NCBI RefSeq assembly: GCF_030812195.1
Contig: NZ_JAUSSF010000003.1
Span: forward strand, 682,001 to 746,000
Direction: 5' to 3'
Length of the DNA: 64,000 nt
Source of the DNA: Chryseobacterium lathyri
GTDB taxonomy: Bacteria > Bacteroidota > Bacteroidia > Flavobacteriales > Weeksellaceae
In this document: piece by piece, positions 52,959 through 62,415 of the stretch
Position numbering within the stretch: position 1 is the stretch's first letter
How the letters are laid out: every line of letters begins with the position of its first letter
Made by a program: the position numbers and the translations under genes
The notes under the pieces: generated by a model
The model's database searches: none
Told to the model about the DNA's origin: nothing
The model's input: only the letters and a program-made list of their open reading frames with translations

Positions 52959-53543
52959 ATGGATTTATTACAAAAATGGACAGAACTTTACATCGAGGCT
53001 GGATGTGATGAAGTGGGAAGAGGGTGCCTCAGCGGGCCGGTAGTGGCTGCAGCTGTTATTTTGGATGATAGTTTTAAGCCAAATTTGGTTAATGATTCCA
53101 AGAAATTAACATTCAAAACGAGGATGGAACTGGATAGTTATATAAAAGATAATGTAAAAAGTTATGCTATTGCAGAACTTCCCCCTTCATTTATTGATGA
53201 GCATAATATTCTTAATGCAAGTATCCATGCCATGCATCGTGCATTAGACCAATTAACAATAATTCCGGAGTTGATTTTAGTAGATGGAAATAAATTCCAT
53301 CCCTATAATTATATTCCTCATCAGTGCATCATACAAGGAGATGCAAAAGTTTTGTCTATTGCAGCCGCTTCTATTCTGGCCAAAAATTATAGAGATAAAC
53401 TGATGATTGAGCTCCACGAAGAATATCCGGAATATAACTGGAACACGAATTTTGGATATGCCACAAAGGCCCATCAGCAAGCTTTAATAAGATACGGCCC
53501 AACAAAACACCATAGACAATCATTCAGGCTGAAGTATGATTAA
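52959..53543 (+). CDS. rnhB: Ribonuclease HII
   Basis: The 194-residue enzyme has the catalytic DEVGRG motif in GCDEVGRGCLSGPVVAAAVI, a second acidic site in ILVDGNKF, and the C-terminal HRQSF motif. It removes RNA primers and misincorporated ribonucleotides from DNA. The length is normal. A bidirectional terminator separates it from yidC. Confidence 0.95.
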   Translation: MDLLQKWTELYIEAGCDEVGRGCLSGPVVAAAVILDDSFKPNLVNDSKKLTFKTRMELDSYIKDNVKSYAIAELPPSFIDEHNILNASIHAMHRALDQLTIIPELILVDGNKFHPYNYIPHQCIIQGDAKVLSIAAASILAKNYRDKLMIELHEEYPEYNWNTNFGYATKAHQQALIRYGPTKHHRQSFRLKYD

Positions 53544-53576
53544 GTAGGAAATGTTTCAAAGAATTTAATAAAAATA

Positions 53577-53606
53577 AAAAGCGAAGCAGATTACTGCTTC
53601 GCTTTT
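53577..53606. terminator. Bidirectional terminator between rnhB and yidC
   Basis: GCGAAGCAG and CTGCTTCGC pair exactly around ATTA, flanked by A and T runs. Confidence 0.9.
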
Positions 53607-53637
53607 GTTATATGTTATAATAAACTATACTATTATC

Positions 53638-55434
53638 TTACTTCTTTTTTTTCTGCTGCTCCTGAACCTTTTGCTGTTCCTGAGCTTTTTCCATCATCTC
53701 TCTCATTCTCTTCTGGAATTTACCTTCAGCTTTCGGCTTTTCTTTATTTGCCTGAATCTGGGCATGGATTTTCTTTTCATCCAGTATCAGGTATTTAATA
53801 ACAAGGATAATCAGAATGTTGATCGCATTGGATACAAAATAATACCATGAAAGACCTGATGCTGATGTATTCAGGAAGAACAGGAATGTGATCGGGAAAA
53901 TATACATTAACACTTTCATGTTCGGCATTCCTTCCTGTTGAGGCTGCTGCATATTTCCTGAAGTCATTACCGTATAAATCAAAATCACAATGGTACATGC
54001 CAAAGCAAAAACACTTAAATGATCCCCCAGGAAAGGAATTTTAAATGGAAGTTTGATCAGATCATCATAAGCCGTTAAATCTTTTGCAAACCAGAATCCC
54101 TGACCTCTCAAATCGATAAAGTTCGGGAAGAAACGGAATAAGGCATAGAAAATAGGAATCTGCACCAATGCCGGAAGACATCCCGCCATCTGATTCACCC
54201 CCGCCTTTCGGTAGATTTCCATAGTAGCCTGTTGCTTCTTCATTGGGTCCGCATCTTTCAGCTTTGCATTTACTTCATCAATTTCAGGACGGATCACCTT
54301 CATCATTGCACTTAACTTATGCTGCTTGTACATAATTGGCGATAAGATCAGCTTTACAATAATCGTCATTAAGAAAATCACCCAACCCGCTGTAAGTCCC
54401 CAATCTGCGATGATATTATACATCGGCATAAAGAACCCACGGTTCATCCATCCAATGAAAGACCATCCTAGTGGTAATATTTCGTCAAAGTTTTTATCAT
54501 ATGATTTTAACAGAGGTAAATCAAGCGGCATAAAATACCAGGTAAAGTCCTGATTAAGCTCGCTTCCTGTCATCTGTACGAATCCTTCAAAATTAAGTTT
54601 CTTCAGATATTCGCCTTCTTCAATAGCTTCCTGGTTTCCTTTGCTTTGTGTGAAACCGCTTTTAGCTTCGATTACAGAAGAGAAAAACTGTTGTTTTACA
54701 CCAATCCAGTTAAGAGTTTCTTTTTCCTCTTCCATTGTTGTTCTCCCGTCATAATCATAATCTTTATAATTATTGAAAGCATATGAGAATTCTGAGTGGG
54801 ACTGTTCCTGCGCTCTACCCTTTTCCAAGTTTCTTACACTGTAATCCCAGATAAAATCCGCTTTATTATCTGCAGTGATAGCAGCAAGACCCTTTGTTCT
54901 TACTTTAAAATCCAGTGTATATTTTGGAAGCAACGTATAAACAAACTGAATAACAGCACTGTTATAGTTAGCTGTCATCGTTACAGCATTTCCATTAACA
55001 GCAGGGGTAAAAACCAAATCTTTAGTATTGATTACTTTTCCCGTTTTATCTTTAAACTGAAAACCGTAGTTTGAGTTCTTTTTGTCGATCAGGTAAAGAG
55101 GAAGATCTGCCTTATCTGTTTTATGATCATACGCTTTATATTGTGAAAGCTGTACTTTAGAAACCTGCCCTCCTAAGCTCGAGAATTCCACGTTCAGTTC
55201 TTTGTTGCTCAAACTGGCAGTTTGAATTGAACCAGGAGTTACATTTGGATTGATATTGCTTGCCTGAGTCTGTTTTACAGCATTTTTCACCTGCTCGACT
55301 TTCTGTTCCTGAGCTTTTAACTGCTCTTCTTTCGCCTGCTTGTTCTGGAAATAGAACATGAATCCGAAAAGAACCAAACATAAAACCGCAAAACTGATCA
55401 TTTGACTTTTATCGATTCCCTTGTTTTGTTGCAT
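53638..55434 (-). CDS. yidC: Membrane protein insertase YidC
   Basis: The 598-residue protein has an N-terminal helix (MISFAVLCLVLFGFMFYF), a periplasmic beta domain to about residue 340, and the conserved insertase core with GMPNMKVLMYIFPITFLFFL and PIFYALFRFFPNF. The C-terminal tail is long, basic and glutamine-rich (EKAQEQQKVQEQQKKKK), as in several Bacteroidetes YidC, where it may bind ribosomes. A TATTTTTG element at 55505-55498 (minus) is a candidate -7 box. Confidence 0.96.
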   Translation of the reverse strand: MQQNKGIDKSQMISFAVLCLVLFGFMFYFQNKQAKEEQLKAQEQKVEQVKNAVKQTQASNINPNVTPGSIQTASLSNKELNVEFSSLGGQVSKVQLSQYKAYDHKTDKADLPLYLIDKKNSNYGFQFKDKTGKVINTKDLVFTPAVNGNAVTMTANYNSAVIQFVYTLLPKYTLDFKVRTKGLAAITADNKADFIWDYSVRNLEKGRAQEQSHSEFSYAFNNYKDYDYDGRTTMEEEKETLNWIGVKQQFFSSVIEAKSGFTQSKGNQEAIEEGEYLKKLNFEGFVQMTGSELNQDFTWYFMPLDLPLLKSYDKNFDEILPLGWSFIGWMNRGFFMPMYNIIADWGLTAGWVIFLMTIIVKLILSPIMYKQHKLSAMMKVIRPEIDEVNAKLKDADPMKKQQATMEIYRKAGVNQMAGCLPALVQIPIFYALFRFFPNFIDLRGQGFWFAKDLTAYDDLIKLPFKIPFLGDHLSVFALACTIVILIYTVMTSGNMQQPQQEGMPNMKVLMYIFPITFLFFLNTSASGLSWYYFVSNAINILIILVIKYLILDEKKIHAQIQANKEKPKAEGKFQKRMREMMEKAQEQQKVQEQQKKKK

Positions 55435-55546
55435 TTTATTTTTATATTAAAATTTTTAATTTAATCAAGCATCACAGTATGTTGCTTTTTGAGCTGACAA
55501 AAATACTGTTTTTTTATCAAAACTCTATGCATTACCATGTTACTAT

Positions 55547-55588
55547 ATAATAAACTCAAGCTGAGAATAATCAGCCTGAGTTTATTAT
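55547..55588 (-). terminator. pyrG terminator
   Basis: Eighteen-base arms (55547-55564 and 55571-55588) pair with one mismatch around GAATAA. Located between pyrG and yidC on the minus strand. Confidence 0.75.
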
Positions 55589-55613
55589 AAGACGTTTATG
55601 GTAAACAATTACC

Positions 55614-57221
55614 TTATTTCTTTTCACAAGCCTTGATAAAAGCTCTGAACAGAGGATGCGGTGTTGCTACTGTACTTTTGTATTCAGGGTGGTACTGCAC
55701 TCCCACATAGAACGGATGATCAGGAAGCTCAAGAGCCTCTACCAGACCTGTTTCCGGATTGGTTCCTGTTGCCAGAAACCCGTTCTTTTCAAATTCCTGA
55801 AGATAATCACTGTTAAATTCATAACGGTGACGGTGTCTTTCTGTAATATTTTTAGTTCCGTAAATATCATATAGTTTGGAACCATTTTTCAAGGAACATT
55901 TCCAAGCTCCAAGACGCATTGTGCCTCCCTTGTCAACGATATTTTTCTGCTCTTCCATGATAGAAATTACAGGATCCGGCGTCGACGTATCAAATTCCAT
56001 TGAATTCGCTTTGGTAAGGCCAAGAACATTTCTTGCAAATTCAATAGTCATAATCTGCATTCCCAGGCAAATTCCCAACATAGGAATTTTATTTTCTCTT
56101 GCATATTGTGCAGTAAGAACTTTTCCTTCAATTCCCCTGTCTCCGAATCCGGGAGCAACAAGGATTCCATTCACTCCTTTTAGGGTATCTTTAATATTTT
56201 CTGCTGTAATATCTCCACTGTACACCCATCTTACTTTCACTTCCGTTTCAAGATCTGCACCGGCATGTTTGAAGGCTTCAGCGATAGAAATATACGAATC
56301 CTGAAGAGAAATATATTTTCCTACTAAAGCAATTTCTACTGTTTTTTTAGGATTCTGGAATTTTTTAAGGAAATTCTTCCAGTCTTTAAGATCAGCCTCT
56401 TTATCACTTTTAAGGTCTAAGCCTTTTAACACAACATCATCAAAATTCTGCTTTTGAAGATAGATAGGAACTTCATAAATCGTTTCCAGATCTTTACATT
56501 CAATCACATTGTCTAAAGAAACATTACAAAACTGAGCCAGTTTTGCTCTCTGATCTTTCGGAATCTTATGTTCTGTTCTGCAAACCAAAACATCCGCCAT
56601 TATTCCGCTTTCCATCAATTGACGAACGGAATGCTGCGAAGGTTTTGTTTTCAATTCACCGCTTGAAGCAAGATAAGGCAGCAGGGTAAGATGGATCACC
56701 ATAGAATTTTTCTCACCAAGTTCCCATTTCAGCTGACGTACAGTTTCAATGTATGGAAGAGATTCAATATCCCCTACAGTTCCCCCGATCTCAGTAATGA
56801 TGATATCGTAGTTCTGCTTGGAAAGCATTTTGATTCTGCGCTTGATCTCGTTGGTGATATGAGGAATTACCTGAACCGTTTTTCCCAAGAAGTCCCCTTT
56901 TCTTTCTTTTTCAATAACTGTTTGGTAGATTTTCCCTGTAGTAACATTGTTGTTTTGGGAAGTAGGAGCATCAAGATAACGCTCGTAGTGGCCTAAATCC
57001 AGATCCGTTTCTGCACCATCTTCGGTTACATAGCATTCTCCGTGTTCATATGGATTCAGTGTTCCCGGGTCGATGTTGATATAAGGATCCAGTTTTTGGA
57101 TCGTTACGCTAAAACCGCGTGATTTTAACAAAAGCCCTAGAGAAGCAGACACGATTCCTTTTCCCAAAGATGAAGTTACACCTCCTGTCACAAAGATGTA
57201 CTTTGTATTCTTTTTACTCAT
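55614..57221 (-). CDS. pyrG: CTP synthase
   Basis: The start is set at the ATG at 57221 (MSKKNTKYIFVTGGVTSSLG); a TTG 18 nt upstream lies within the promoter's TAACTTTG and cannot be the start. The 535-residue enzyme has the N-terminal synthase P-loop GGVTSSLGKGI and a C-terminal class I glutamine amidotransferase domain with GICLGMQ (nucleophilic Cys) and QYHPE. It makes CTP from UTP. Confidence 0.96.
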   Translation of the reverse strand: MSKKNTKYIFVTGGVTSSLGKGIVSASLGLLLKSRGFSVTIQKLDPYINIDPGTLNPYEHGECYVTEDGAETDLDLGHYERYLDAPTSQNNNVTTGKIYQTVIEKERKGDFLGKTVQVIPHITNEIKRRIKMLSKQNYDIIITEIGGTVGDIESLPYIETVRQLKWELGEKNSMVIHLTLLPYLASSGELKTKPSQHSVRQLMESGIMADVLVCRTEHKIPKDQRAKLAQFCNVSLDNVIECKDLETIYEVPIYLQKQNFDDVVLKGLDLKSDKEADLKDWKNFLKKFQNPKKTVEIALVGKYISLQDSYISIAEAFKHAGADLETEVKVRWVYSGDITAENIKDTLKGVNGILVAPGFGDRGIEGKVLTAQYARENKIPMLGICLGMQIMTIEFARNVLGLTKANSMEFDTSTPDPVISIMEEQKNIVDKGGTMRLGAWKCSLKNGSKLYDIYGTKNITERHRHRYEFNSDYLQEFEKNGFLATGTNPETGLVEALELPDHPFYVGVQYHPEYKSTVATPHPLFRAFIKACEKK

Positions 57222-57236
57222 TAGATTAGGTTTGTG

Positions 57237-57267
57237 CAAAGTTATGGGAAAAAGAGATACAAAGCAA
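57237..57267 (-). promoter_or_regulatory. pyrG promoter
   Basis: On the minus strand TTG (57267-57265), 20 nt, TAACTTTG (57244-57237). The ATG at 57221 is 16 nt downstream. Confidence 0.65.
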
Positions 57268-57532
57268 TTTTTTAAATTTTGAAAACCGAAAAATCCTCTT
57301 GAATCATTTATAAATTCTGCTTAGAAATTTTTTCTATATTTTATAAACACAATGCCAAAAAGCGATAACCATCATGATTTCGGTATATAAATGAAAAACA
57401 AAAATCCAGCAGCGATTTATCTCGGTTTATTATTCCTGCATAAGAATGGCTTTAAATGTACTGATAGGGTGATGACAATAAAAAAGGCTTCCAATTATAG
57501 AAAACCCTTTGAATTTAAATTATTTTATAAAA

Positions 57533-58102
57533 TTATTGTTTTATCAGCTCAAAATATAAACTTACTTCCACATCTTTAGCTACTCCTGCACCGGTTGGAT
57601 CGTATTTAATTCCATAATCTAAACGGTTTACTGTGAATTTTGTCTGAAAGCCCATCACTTCTTTTCCCTGCTGGTTTTTAGTGACTCCTCCGAATGTTAC
57701 CGGAACACTTATTTCTTTTACAGTTTCCTTGATTTTCAGGGTTCCTTTCAGAATGTATGAATTATTTTTGTCCTTGGTAATAGAAGTGCTGTGAAAGCTT
57801 ATTGCCGGATATTTATCTGCATCAAAAAAATCAGCACTTTTAAGGTGCTTATCTCTCATTTCTACTCCTGTATTAATAGAGTTTACTTCTACCCCAAAAT
57901 CAAAAACGCCGTTATCTAAATTGGCACCATCAGTTGTTACTCTTCCTTTAAATGTATCAAACCGGCCCTGTACAAAACTAATACCCATATGTTTGATATT
58001 AAAGTTCACCGAAGAATGCATAGGATCTACTGCCCATTCTGTTTGTGCGAAGCCCAGGACGCTTAACAGTGTGAAAACGAAAGATAAAAATACTTTTTTC
58101 AT
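57533..58102 (-). CDS. YceI-family lipocalin-like protein
   Basis: The 189-residue protein has a signal peptide (VFLSFVFTLLSVLGFAQ) and the YceI barrel: WAVDPMHSSVNFNIKHMGIS, GRVTTDGANLDNG, LKSADFFDADKYPAISFHS and KGTLKIKETVKEISVPVTFG. The family binds polyisoprenoids or similar lipids in the periplasm. It is monocistronic or pairs with the 58164 gene upstream, 61 nt away. Confidence 0.93.
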   Translation of the reverse strand: MKKVFLSFVFTLLSVLGFAQTEWAVDPMHSSVNFNIKHMGISFVQGRFDTFKGRVTTDGANLDNGVFDFGVEVNSINTGVEMRDKHLKSADFFDADKYPAISFHSTSITKDKNNSYILKGTLKIKETVKEISVPVTFGGVTKNQQGKEVMGFQTKFTVNRLDYGIKYDPTGAGVAKDVEVSLYFELIKQ

Positions 58103-58163
58103 AATAACTTAATTTTAGTTGAGTAAAGATAATACATATTGATTATCCTGTTCTTGATCTAGG

Positions 58164-58574
58164 TTAGTTTTTAATTTTTGATGAAATTATTTTAGAATAT
58201 AACAAGCGGAAGACAAATATCATCAGAAATACAACGAATGAATTCACATACAGGAATAAAGCAAGAAGCCCCACATCTGTTTTATTTGAAAAATAAGCAA
58301 AGGGATTCGTTCCTGAAATAATTAATGTGATTAAGTAAATGGTTTCAAATAAAACCGCAATTTTTAAAACTGAACTATAATTATTTCTGAAGATTAATAC
58401 CGTAATAAAACTGACTATTGTTACAATAAGACATTCCACTAAAACCCCAATTGGTACCAGAGCTAGTCCGTCCGGTTTCTCTCTTAAAAAATGCAATGTC
58501 CATTCGCTGAATTGGGCATTAAGCAGACTCATCACAATAAATATGACCAAGCTTCTCACTAAAATATTTTTCAT
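58164..58574 (-). CDS. Four-helix membrane protein of unknown function
   Basis: The 136-residue protein has about four hydrophobic helices (ILVRSLVIFIVMSLLNAQF; ALVPIGVLVECLIVTIVSFI; IAVLFETIYLITLIIS; LLALFLYVNSFVVFLMIFVF) and a basic C-terminus. No family is recognised. It lies divergent from radA with 54 nt between the start codons. Confidence 0.65.
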   Translation of the reverse strand: MKNILVRSLVIFIVMSLLNAQFSEWTLHFLREKPDGLALVPIGVLVECLIVTIVSFITVLIFRNNYSSVLKIAVLFETIYLITLIISGTNPFAYFSNKTDVGLLALFLYVNSFVVFLMIFVFRLLYSKIISSKIKN

Positions 58575-58628
58575 GTTTGAAAATTAATTAAAATTCTGAA
58601 AGACATTCATTTTTTTTAACTTCGCAGT

Positions 58629-59978
58629 ATGGCAAAACTAAAAACAGCATATTTCTGTCAAAACTGCGGAACCCAATACTCTCAATGGATGGGACAGTGT
58701 AAAAACTGCGGCGAATGGAATACTCTTGTGGAGGAAGTCGTAGAAAAAACCTCATCCAAAACTCCACCATTTTCAAAATCCAAACAGCACGTCATCAACA
58801 TTATTGAAGTGGAGACCAGCGAAGAACCGAGAATAAAAACACCTTCCGAGGAACTGAACCGTGTTCTGGGGGGTGGTATTGTGCTCGGTTCTGTCACACT
58901 GATCGGAGGTGAGCCCGGAATCGGAAAATCTACTCTTTTGCTTCAGCTGGCCTTAAAGATGAAAAAAAAGATTTTCTATGTTTCCGGAGAGGAAAGCGCT
59001 TCACAGATCAAAATGAGGGCGGACAGGCTAACAGATGTTCAGAATCCGAACTGTTTCCTTTTTACAGAAACCTCACTGGAAAAGATCCTCCATGAAGCCA
59101 AAAAACTGGAGCCGGATTTCATGATTATCGATTCTATACAGACTTTGCAGTCTCAATTAATAGAAAGTTCCCCCGGAACCGTTTCCCAGATCAGAGAATG
59201 TTCGAATGAAATTATAAAATTTGCAAAAGAGAACAATACCCCTGTATTCCTTGTAGGCCATATTACAAAAGACGGCCAGATTGCCGGACCAAAAGTACTG
59301 GAGCATATGGTAGATGTGGTTTTAAATTTCGATGGCGACAGAAATCATCTTTTCCGGTTACTCAGAGCCAATAAAAACCGTTTCGGGTCTACTTCCGAGA
59401 TCGGTATATATGAAATGGTTTCCCAGGGCTTAAAAGAAATCAGAAATCCTTCTGAGATCCTTATCACTAAGAAATTTGAAGAACTTTCCGGCAATTCCGT
59501 AGCAGTAACCCTGGAAGGAAACCGGCCTATGCTTCTGGAGATCCAGGCGTTAGTAAGTACAGCTGTTTACGGTACTCCACAGAGAAGCTCTACAGGATTT
59601 GATGCAAAAAGACTGAATATGCTTCTGGCTGTTCTGGAAAAGCGTGCAGGATTTCAACTTGGTGCTAAGGATGTTTTTTTAAATATTACCGGAGGTATAA
59701 AAACGGATGATCCGGCATTAGATCTTGCCGTGGTAGCTTCTATCCTGTCGTCCAACGAAGATATTGCTATTTCCGAGCATTTCTGCTTTGCTGGCGAAAT
59801 CGGACTCAGTGGTGAGATCCGGCCAATAGCACAGGTTGAACAGAGAATTACAGAAGCTGAAAAATTAGGCTACGAAAAAATATTTGTTTCGAATCTTAAC
59901 AAAATTCCTAAAAGAAAATTTGGAATTAAGATTGAGGAGGTAAGCAAAATTGAGGATTTCCACGAAAGGATCTTTTAA
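58629..59978 (+). CDS. radA: DNA repair protein RadA (Sms)
   Basis: The 449-residue protein begins with a zinc finger (CQNCGTQYSQWMGQCKNCGE), followed by the RecA-like core with Walker A GGEPGIGKSTLLLQ and Walker B MIIDSIQTL. The RadA-specific KNRFG motif is in ANKNRFGSTSEIG, and a Lon-like C-terminal domain follows (GLSGEIRPIAQVEQRI). It is a branch-migration helicase acting in recombination. No obvious terminator follows. Confidence 0.97.
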   Translation: MAKLKTAYFCQNCGTQYSQWMGQCKNCGEWNTLVEEVVEKTSSKTPPFSKSKQHVINIIEVETSEEPRIKTPSEELNRVLGGGIVLGSVTLIGGEPGIGKSTLLLQLALKMKKKIFYVSGEESASQIKMRADRLTDVQNPNCFLFTETSLEKILHEAKKLEPDFMIIDSIQTLQSQLIESSPGTVSQIRECSNEIIKFAKENNTPVFLVGHITKDGQIAGPKVLEHMVDVVLNFDGDRNHLFRLLRANKNRFGSTSEIGIYEMVSQGLKEIRNPSEILITKKFEELSGNSVAVTLEGNRPMLLEIQALVSTAVYGTPQRSSTGFDAKRLNMLLAVLEKRAGFQLGAKDVFLNITGGIKTDDPALDLAVVASILSSNEDIAISEHFCFAGEIGLSGEIRPIAQVEQRITEAEKLGYEKIFVSNLNKIPKRKFGIKIEEVSKIEDFHERIF

Positions 59979-60064
59979 AACAGCATTCAAAGGATTAAAG
60001 AAAAAACTGATAGGTGAAGCGGATTGATTATTCCTCATTCACATTTAATCTCTATCTTTAATCT

Positions 60065-60661
60065 ATGAATTATCTCGCGCATTCCTTCCTTACTTTTTCG
60101 GACGGGCAAATTGTAGGACAGTTTCTTGAAGATTTTATCCGGAACAAAGACCGCTATTCTTTTCCGAAAGATATTCAGGATGGCATTACGCTGCACAGAG
60201 CCGTGGATACATTCACAGATTCCCATCCGGCCATTCATGAAGCTAAAAAGGCCTTCTCTCCTTTAGTCAGGCTGTATGCCGGTGCTTTTGTGGATGTTGC
60301 CATGGATTATTTCGTGGCCACTGATCTTTCCCTGTATTCTTTAGCTGAATGGAAGGCGCATTCCCTACGTGTATACAGAGTTCTGAACGAGCATAATGAA
60401 TGGCTTCCCGAAAACTTCAAAATAATGCTGGCTAAAATGGAAAAAGATGACTGGCTGTATAATTACCGGGAAGACTGGGGCATTAAATTCAGCATGCGCA
60501 ATGTTCTTAATAAAGCAAAATATCTGAGCCCTGACATTCCCGTTTTCGAGGCATTCCTGAAAAACAAACCTTTCCTTCAAGAGTGTTACAACGATTTTTT
60601 TCCTGATCTTCTTGATCACGCCAAAGGTATCAATGCAATGATTCAAATGGACCATAAATAA
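60065..60661 (+). CDS. acpH: Acyl carrier protein phosphodiesterase (AcpH/DUF479)
   Basis: The 198-residue protein begins MNYLAHSFLTFSDGQIVGQF and has GITLHRAVDTFTDSHP and GAFVDVAMDYFVAT, matching the HD-like acyl carrier protein hydrolase family. The usual GNLLGDFVKG segment is GQFLEDFIRN. In E. coli it removes phosphopantetheine from ACP. Function is inferred from the family. Confidence 0.88.
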   Translation: MNYLAHSFLTFSDGQIVGQFLEDFIRNKDRYSFPKDIQDGITLHRAVDTFTDSHPAIHEAKKAFSPLVRLYAGAFVDVAMDYFVATDLSLYSLAEWKAHSLRVYRVLNEHNEWLPENFKIMLAKMEKDDWLYNYREDWGIKFSMRNVLNKAKYLSPDIPVFEAFLKNKPFLQECYNDFFPDLLDHAKGINAMIQMDHK

Positions 60662-60664
60662 AAA

Positions 60665-60692
60665 ACACTTACAGGGAACGTAAGTGCTTTTT
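60665..60692 (+). terminator. Terminator of acpH
   Basis: CACTTAC and GTAAGTG pair around AGGGAAC and are followed by a T run. Confidence 0.85.
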
Positions 60693-61199
60693 TAACAATT
60701 TGTGTTATTAGAATCCGCTGCCTCAAAGGTGATAAATGGTGGTTTATATTAAACCGATATTTAGACCGTCTTTATTTATCCTCAATTTTATTAATCCCTA
60801 CTTAATCAATAAGCATTTTTAAGATGACCAATTTTATTAGAAAGCAGATACGTTTCAATTATATGATATTTCTACTCTTTCTAATGAGCTTCTGTTTTTC
60901 TATTTCTCTTACAAATTTTATAATTTCAAAAAAAATGCTCCTTTAATAAATCATTAATTAAAAATTAATAATAACAAAACAGCTCTACACAAATATAATT
61001 TTTTTTAAATCAATAAACAAATATAATATGCATTAATTAAAAAATAACACTTACACATGAATTATTAACAATAAATTATTGAATTATTTAAAAAATAACC
61101 ATTGTGGAAATGAAAAATAAATACAATTTAATGCTATTAATCAAAAATTAGTGATTAAAATTTTTCAAACTTATAGAGCCAAGAAGGAAAAGTTACAAA
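60693..61199. other. AT-rich intergenic region with one doubtful small frame
   Basis: About 500 bp of very AT-rich sequence between convergent genes. The only frame worth naming is 60824-60946 (+), 40 residues, MTNFIRKQIRFNYMIFLLFL then a hydrophobic segment, which could be a single-helix peptide but has no supporting context. Confidence 0.4.
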
Positions 61200-61700
61200 T
61201 TAAAAGTGCTGATATAAATACCGATTGGGATAGGTAAGCTTTTCACTTTTTCTCTCACCATTAACAATTATATGAACAATATTAATTTGGTCATCGAAGA
61301 GATTATACAGAAAGCTGACCGCCGCTTCTACTTTTTTAGGCATAGCAGCCGTTTCTGATTCAAGAAAAACATTCACCGATTCGCTGTCTTCTTCATACCC
61401 TACGTAATTTACTTTTAAAAACCGCCCGTCAGCTTTCAATTTAAAATATTCCGCACAGTATTTTTCCACAGCCTGATTGAGTCTGGTTTTGTATTTTTCG
61501 TCATTAAAATGGAAAGAACCGCCATACTTTTTACTTAAACCGTTTTCCAGGTCATCAAGAAAAAATCTGCCTGTGATCTCAAAAGATTTAGATTGGGAAT
61601 TATAATTAATTTCTACAGAACCTACATGATAAGGATGCTTCACCTTTGAAAAAGAGAATAAAAAAAATACCGGTAATAAAAACAGCCATAAATGCTTCAT
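61200..61700 (-). CDS. DUF6702-like exported protein
   Basis: The 166-residue protein has a signal peptide (MKHLWLFLLPVFFLFSFS) followed by HPYHVGSVEINYNSQSKSFE. It then has ITGRFFLDDLENGLSKKYGG and ends with a beta-rich region (DDQINIVHIIVNGERKSEKL). This matches a Bacteroidetes family that I recall as DUF6702. It is divergent from the HupE-like gene; the two are often neighbours in flavobacteria together with the M1 peptidase, suggesting a shared role. Confidence 0.7.
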   Translation of the reverse strand: MKHLWLFLLPVFFLFSFSKVKHPYHVGSVEINYNSQSKSFEITGRFFLDDLENGLSKKYGGSFHFNDEKYKTRLNQAVEKYCAEYFKLKADGRFLKVNYVGYEEDSESVNVFLESETAAMPKKVEAAVSFLYNLFDDQINIVHIIVNGERKSEKLTYPNRYLYQHF

Positions 61701-61766
61701 ATGTCCTGACCTTTAAAATTTGTTCGAAATTAATCATTATTTTCGTACGCATTATATTTTTACGTT

Positions 61767-62348
61767 ATGATGCAGGATTTTCTCTTCTATTTAAACCTTG
61801 GCTGGGAACATATTATTTCTCTGGATGCGCTGGACCATCAATTGTTTGTTCTCGCTCTGATCGCCGTATATTCTTACACTGACTGGAAAAAAATACTGAT
61901 CCTTGTGACCGCTTTTACCATTGGGCATTCTATTACATTGGCATTGAGTATTCTCGATATTTTCAGAGTTCCTTCTGCCTGGGTAGAGTTTTTAATTCCG
62001 TTAACAATCGTCCTCACTTCTCTGGACAATATTTTCATGAAAAATAAAAAACAGACCCTGATGCGGGCCAATTATTATCTGGCAGCTATCTTTGGACTTA
62101 TCCATGGAATGGGTTTCGCGAATACAGCAAGAGTGATGATCGCCAAAAGCCAGAGTATCGCCATCCCGTTATTAGGCTTTAACATTGGGCTGGAATTGGG
62201 ACAGATCGTTATTGTATGTGCCATTCTTATCCTTTTATTTATTTTGCTGAGCATTTTTAAGGTTAACAAAAAAGACTGGGTCCTGTTCGTATCTTCCGGA
62301 GTGTTCGCATTGGCCTTAAAAATGACTTTGGAGAGAATTCCTTTTTAA
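61767..62348 (+). CDS. HupE/UreJ-family membrane protein
   Basis: The 193-residue protein has six or seven helices and histidine-bearing motifs typical of the family: ALDHQLFV, TIGHSITLAL, LIHGMGFA, and FNIGLELGQ. Some members transport nickel or cobalt, but no urease or hydrogenase genes are in this window, so metal specificity is unknown. The M1 peptidase gene follows after 67 nt. Confidence 0.88.
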   Translation: MMQDFLFYLNLGWEHIISLDALDHQLFVLALIAVYSYTDWKKILILVTAFTIGHSITLALSILDIFRVPSAWVEFLIPLTIVLTSLDNIFMKNKKQTLMRANYYLAAIFGLIHGMGFANTARVMIAKSQSIAIPLLGFNIGLELGQIVIVCAILILLFILLSIFKVNKKDWVLFVSSGVFALALKMTLERIPF

Positions 62349-62415
62349 CTTTGAAACATTTCTAATTTTTCAACGACTTATTATTATCTTTGATAACTAT
62401 TAAATCAATCCGGTA

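Noticed and set aside
57222..57239. Upstream TTG start for pyrG
   Set aside because: The TTG is inside the TAACTTTG -7 element, so it is not transcribed.
57391..57579. 62-residue plus-strand frame at the yceI 3' end
   Set aside because: It overlaps the yceI coding end antisense and has no domain or promoter support.
60824..60946. 40-residue hydrophobic frame in an AT-rich gap
   Set aside because: Hydrophobic short frames arise easily in AT-rich DNA; no neighbour coupling or terminator specific to it was seen.
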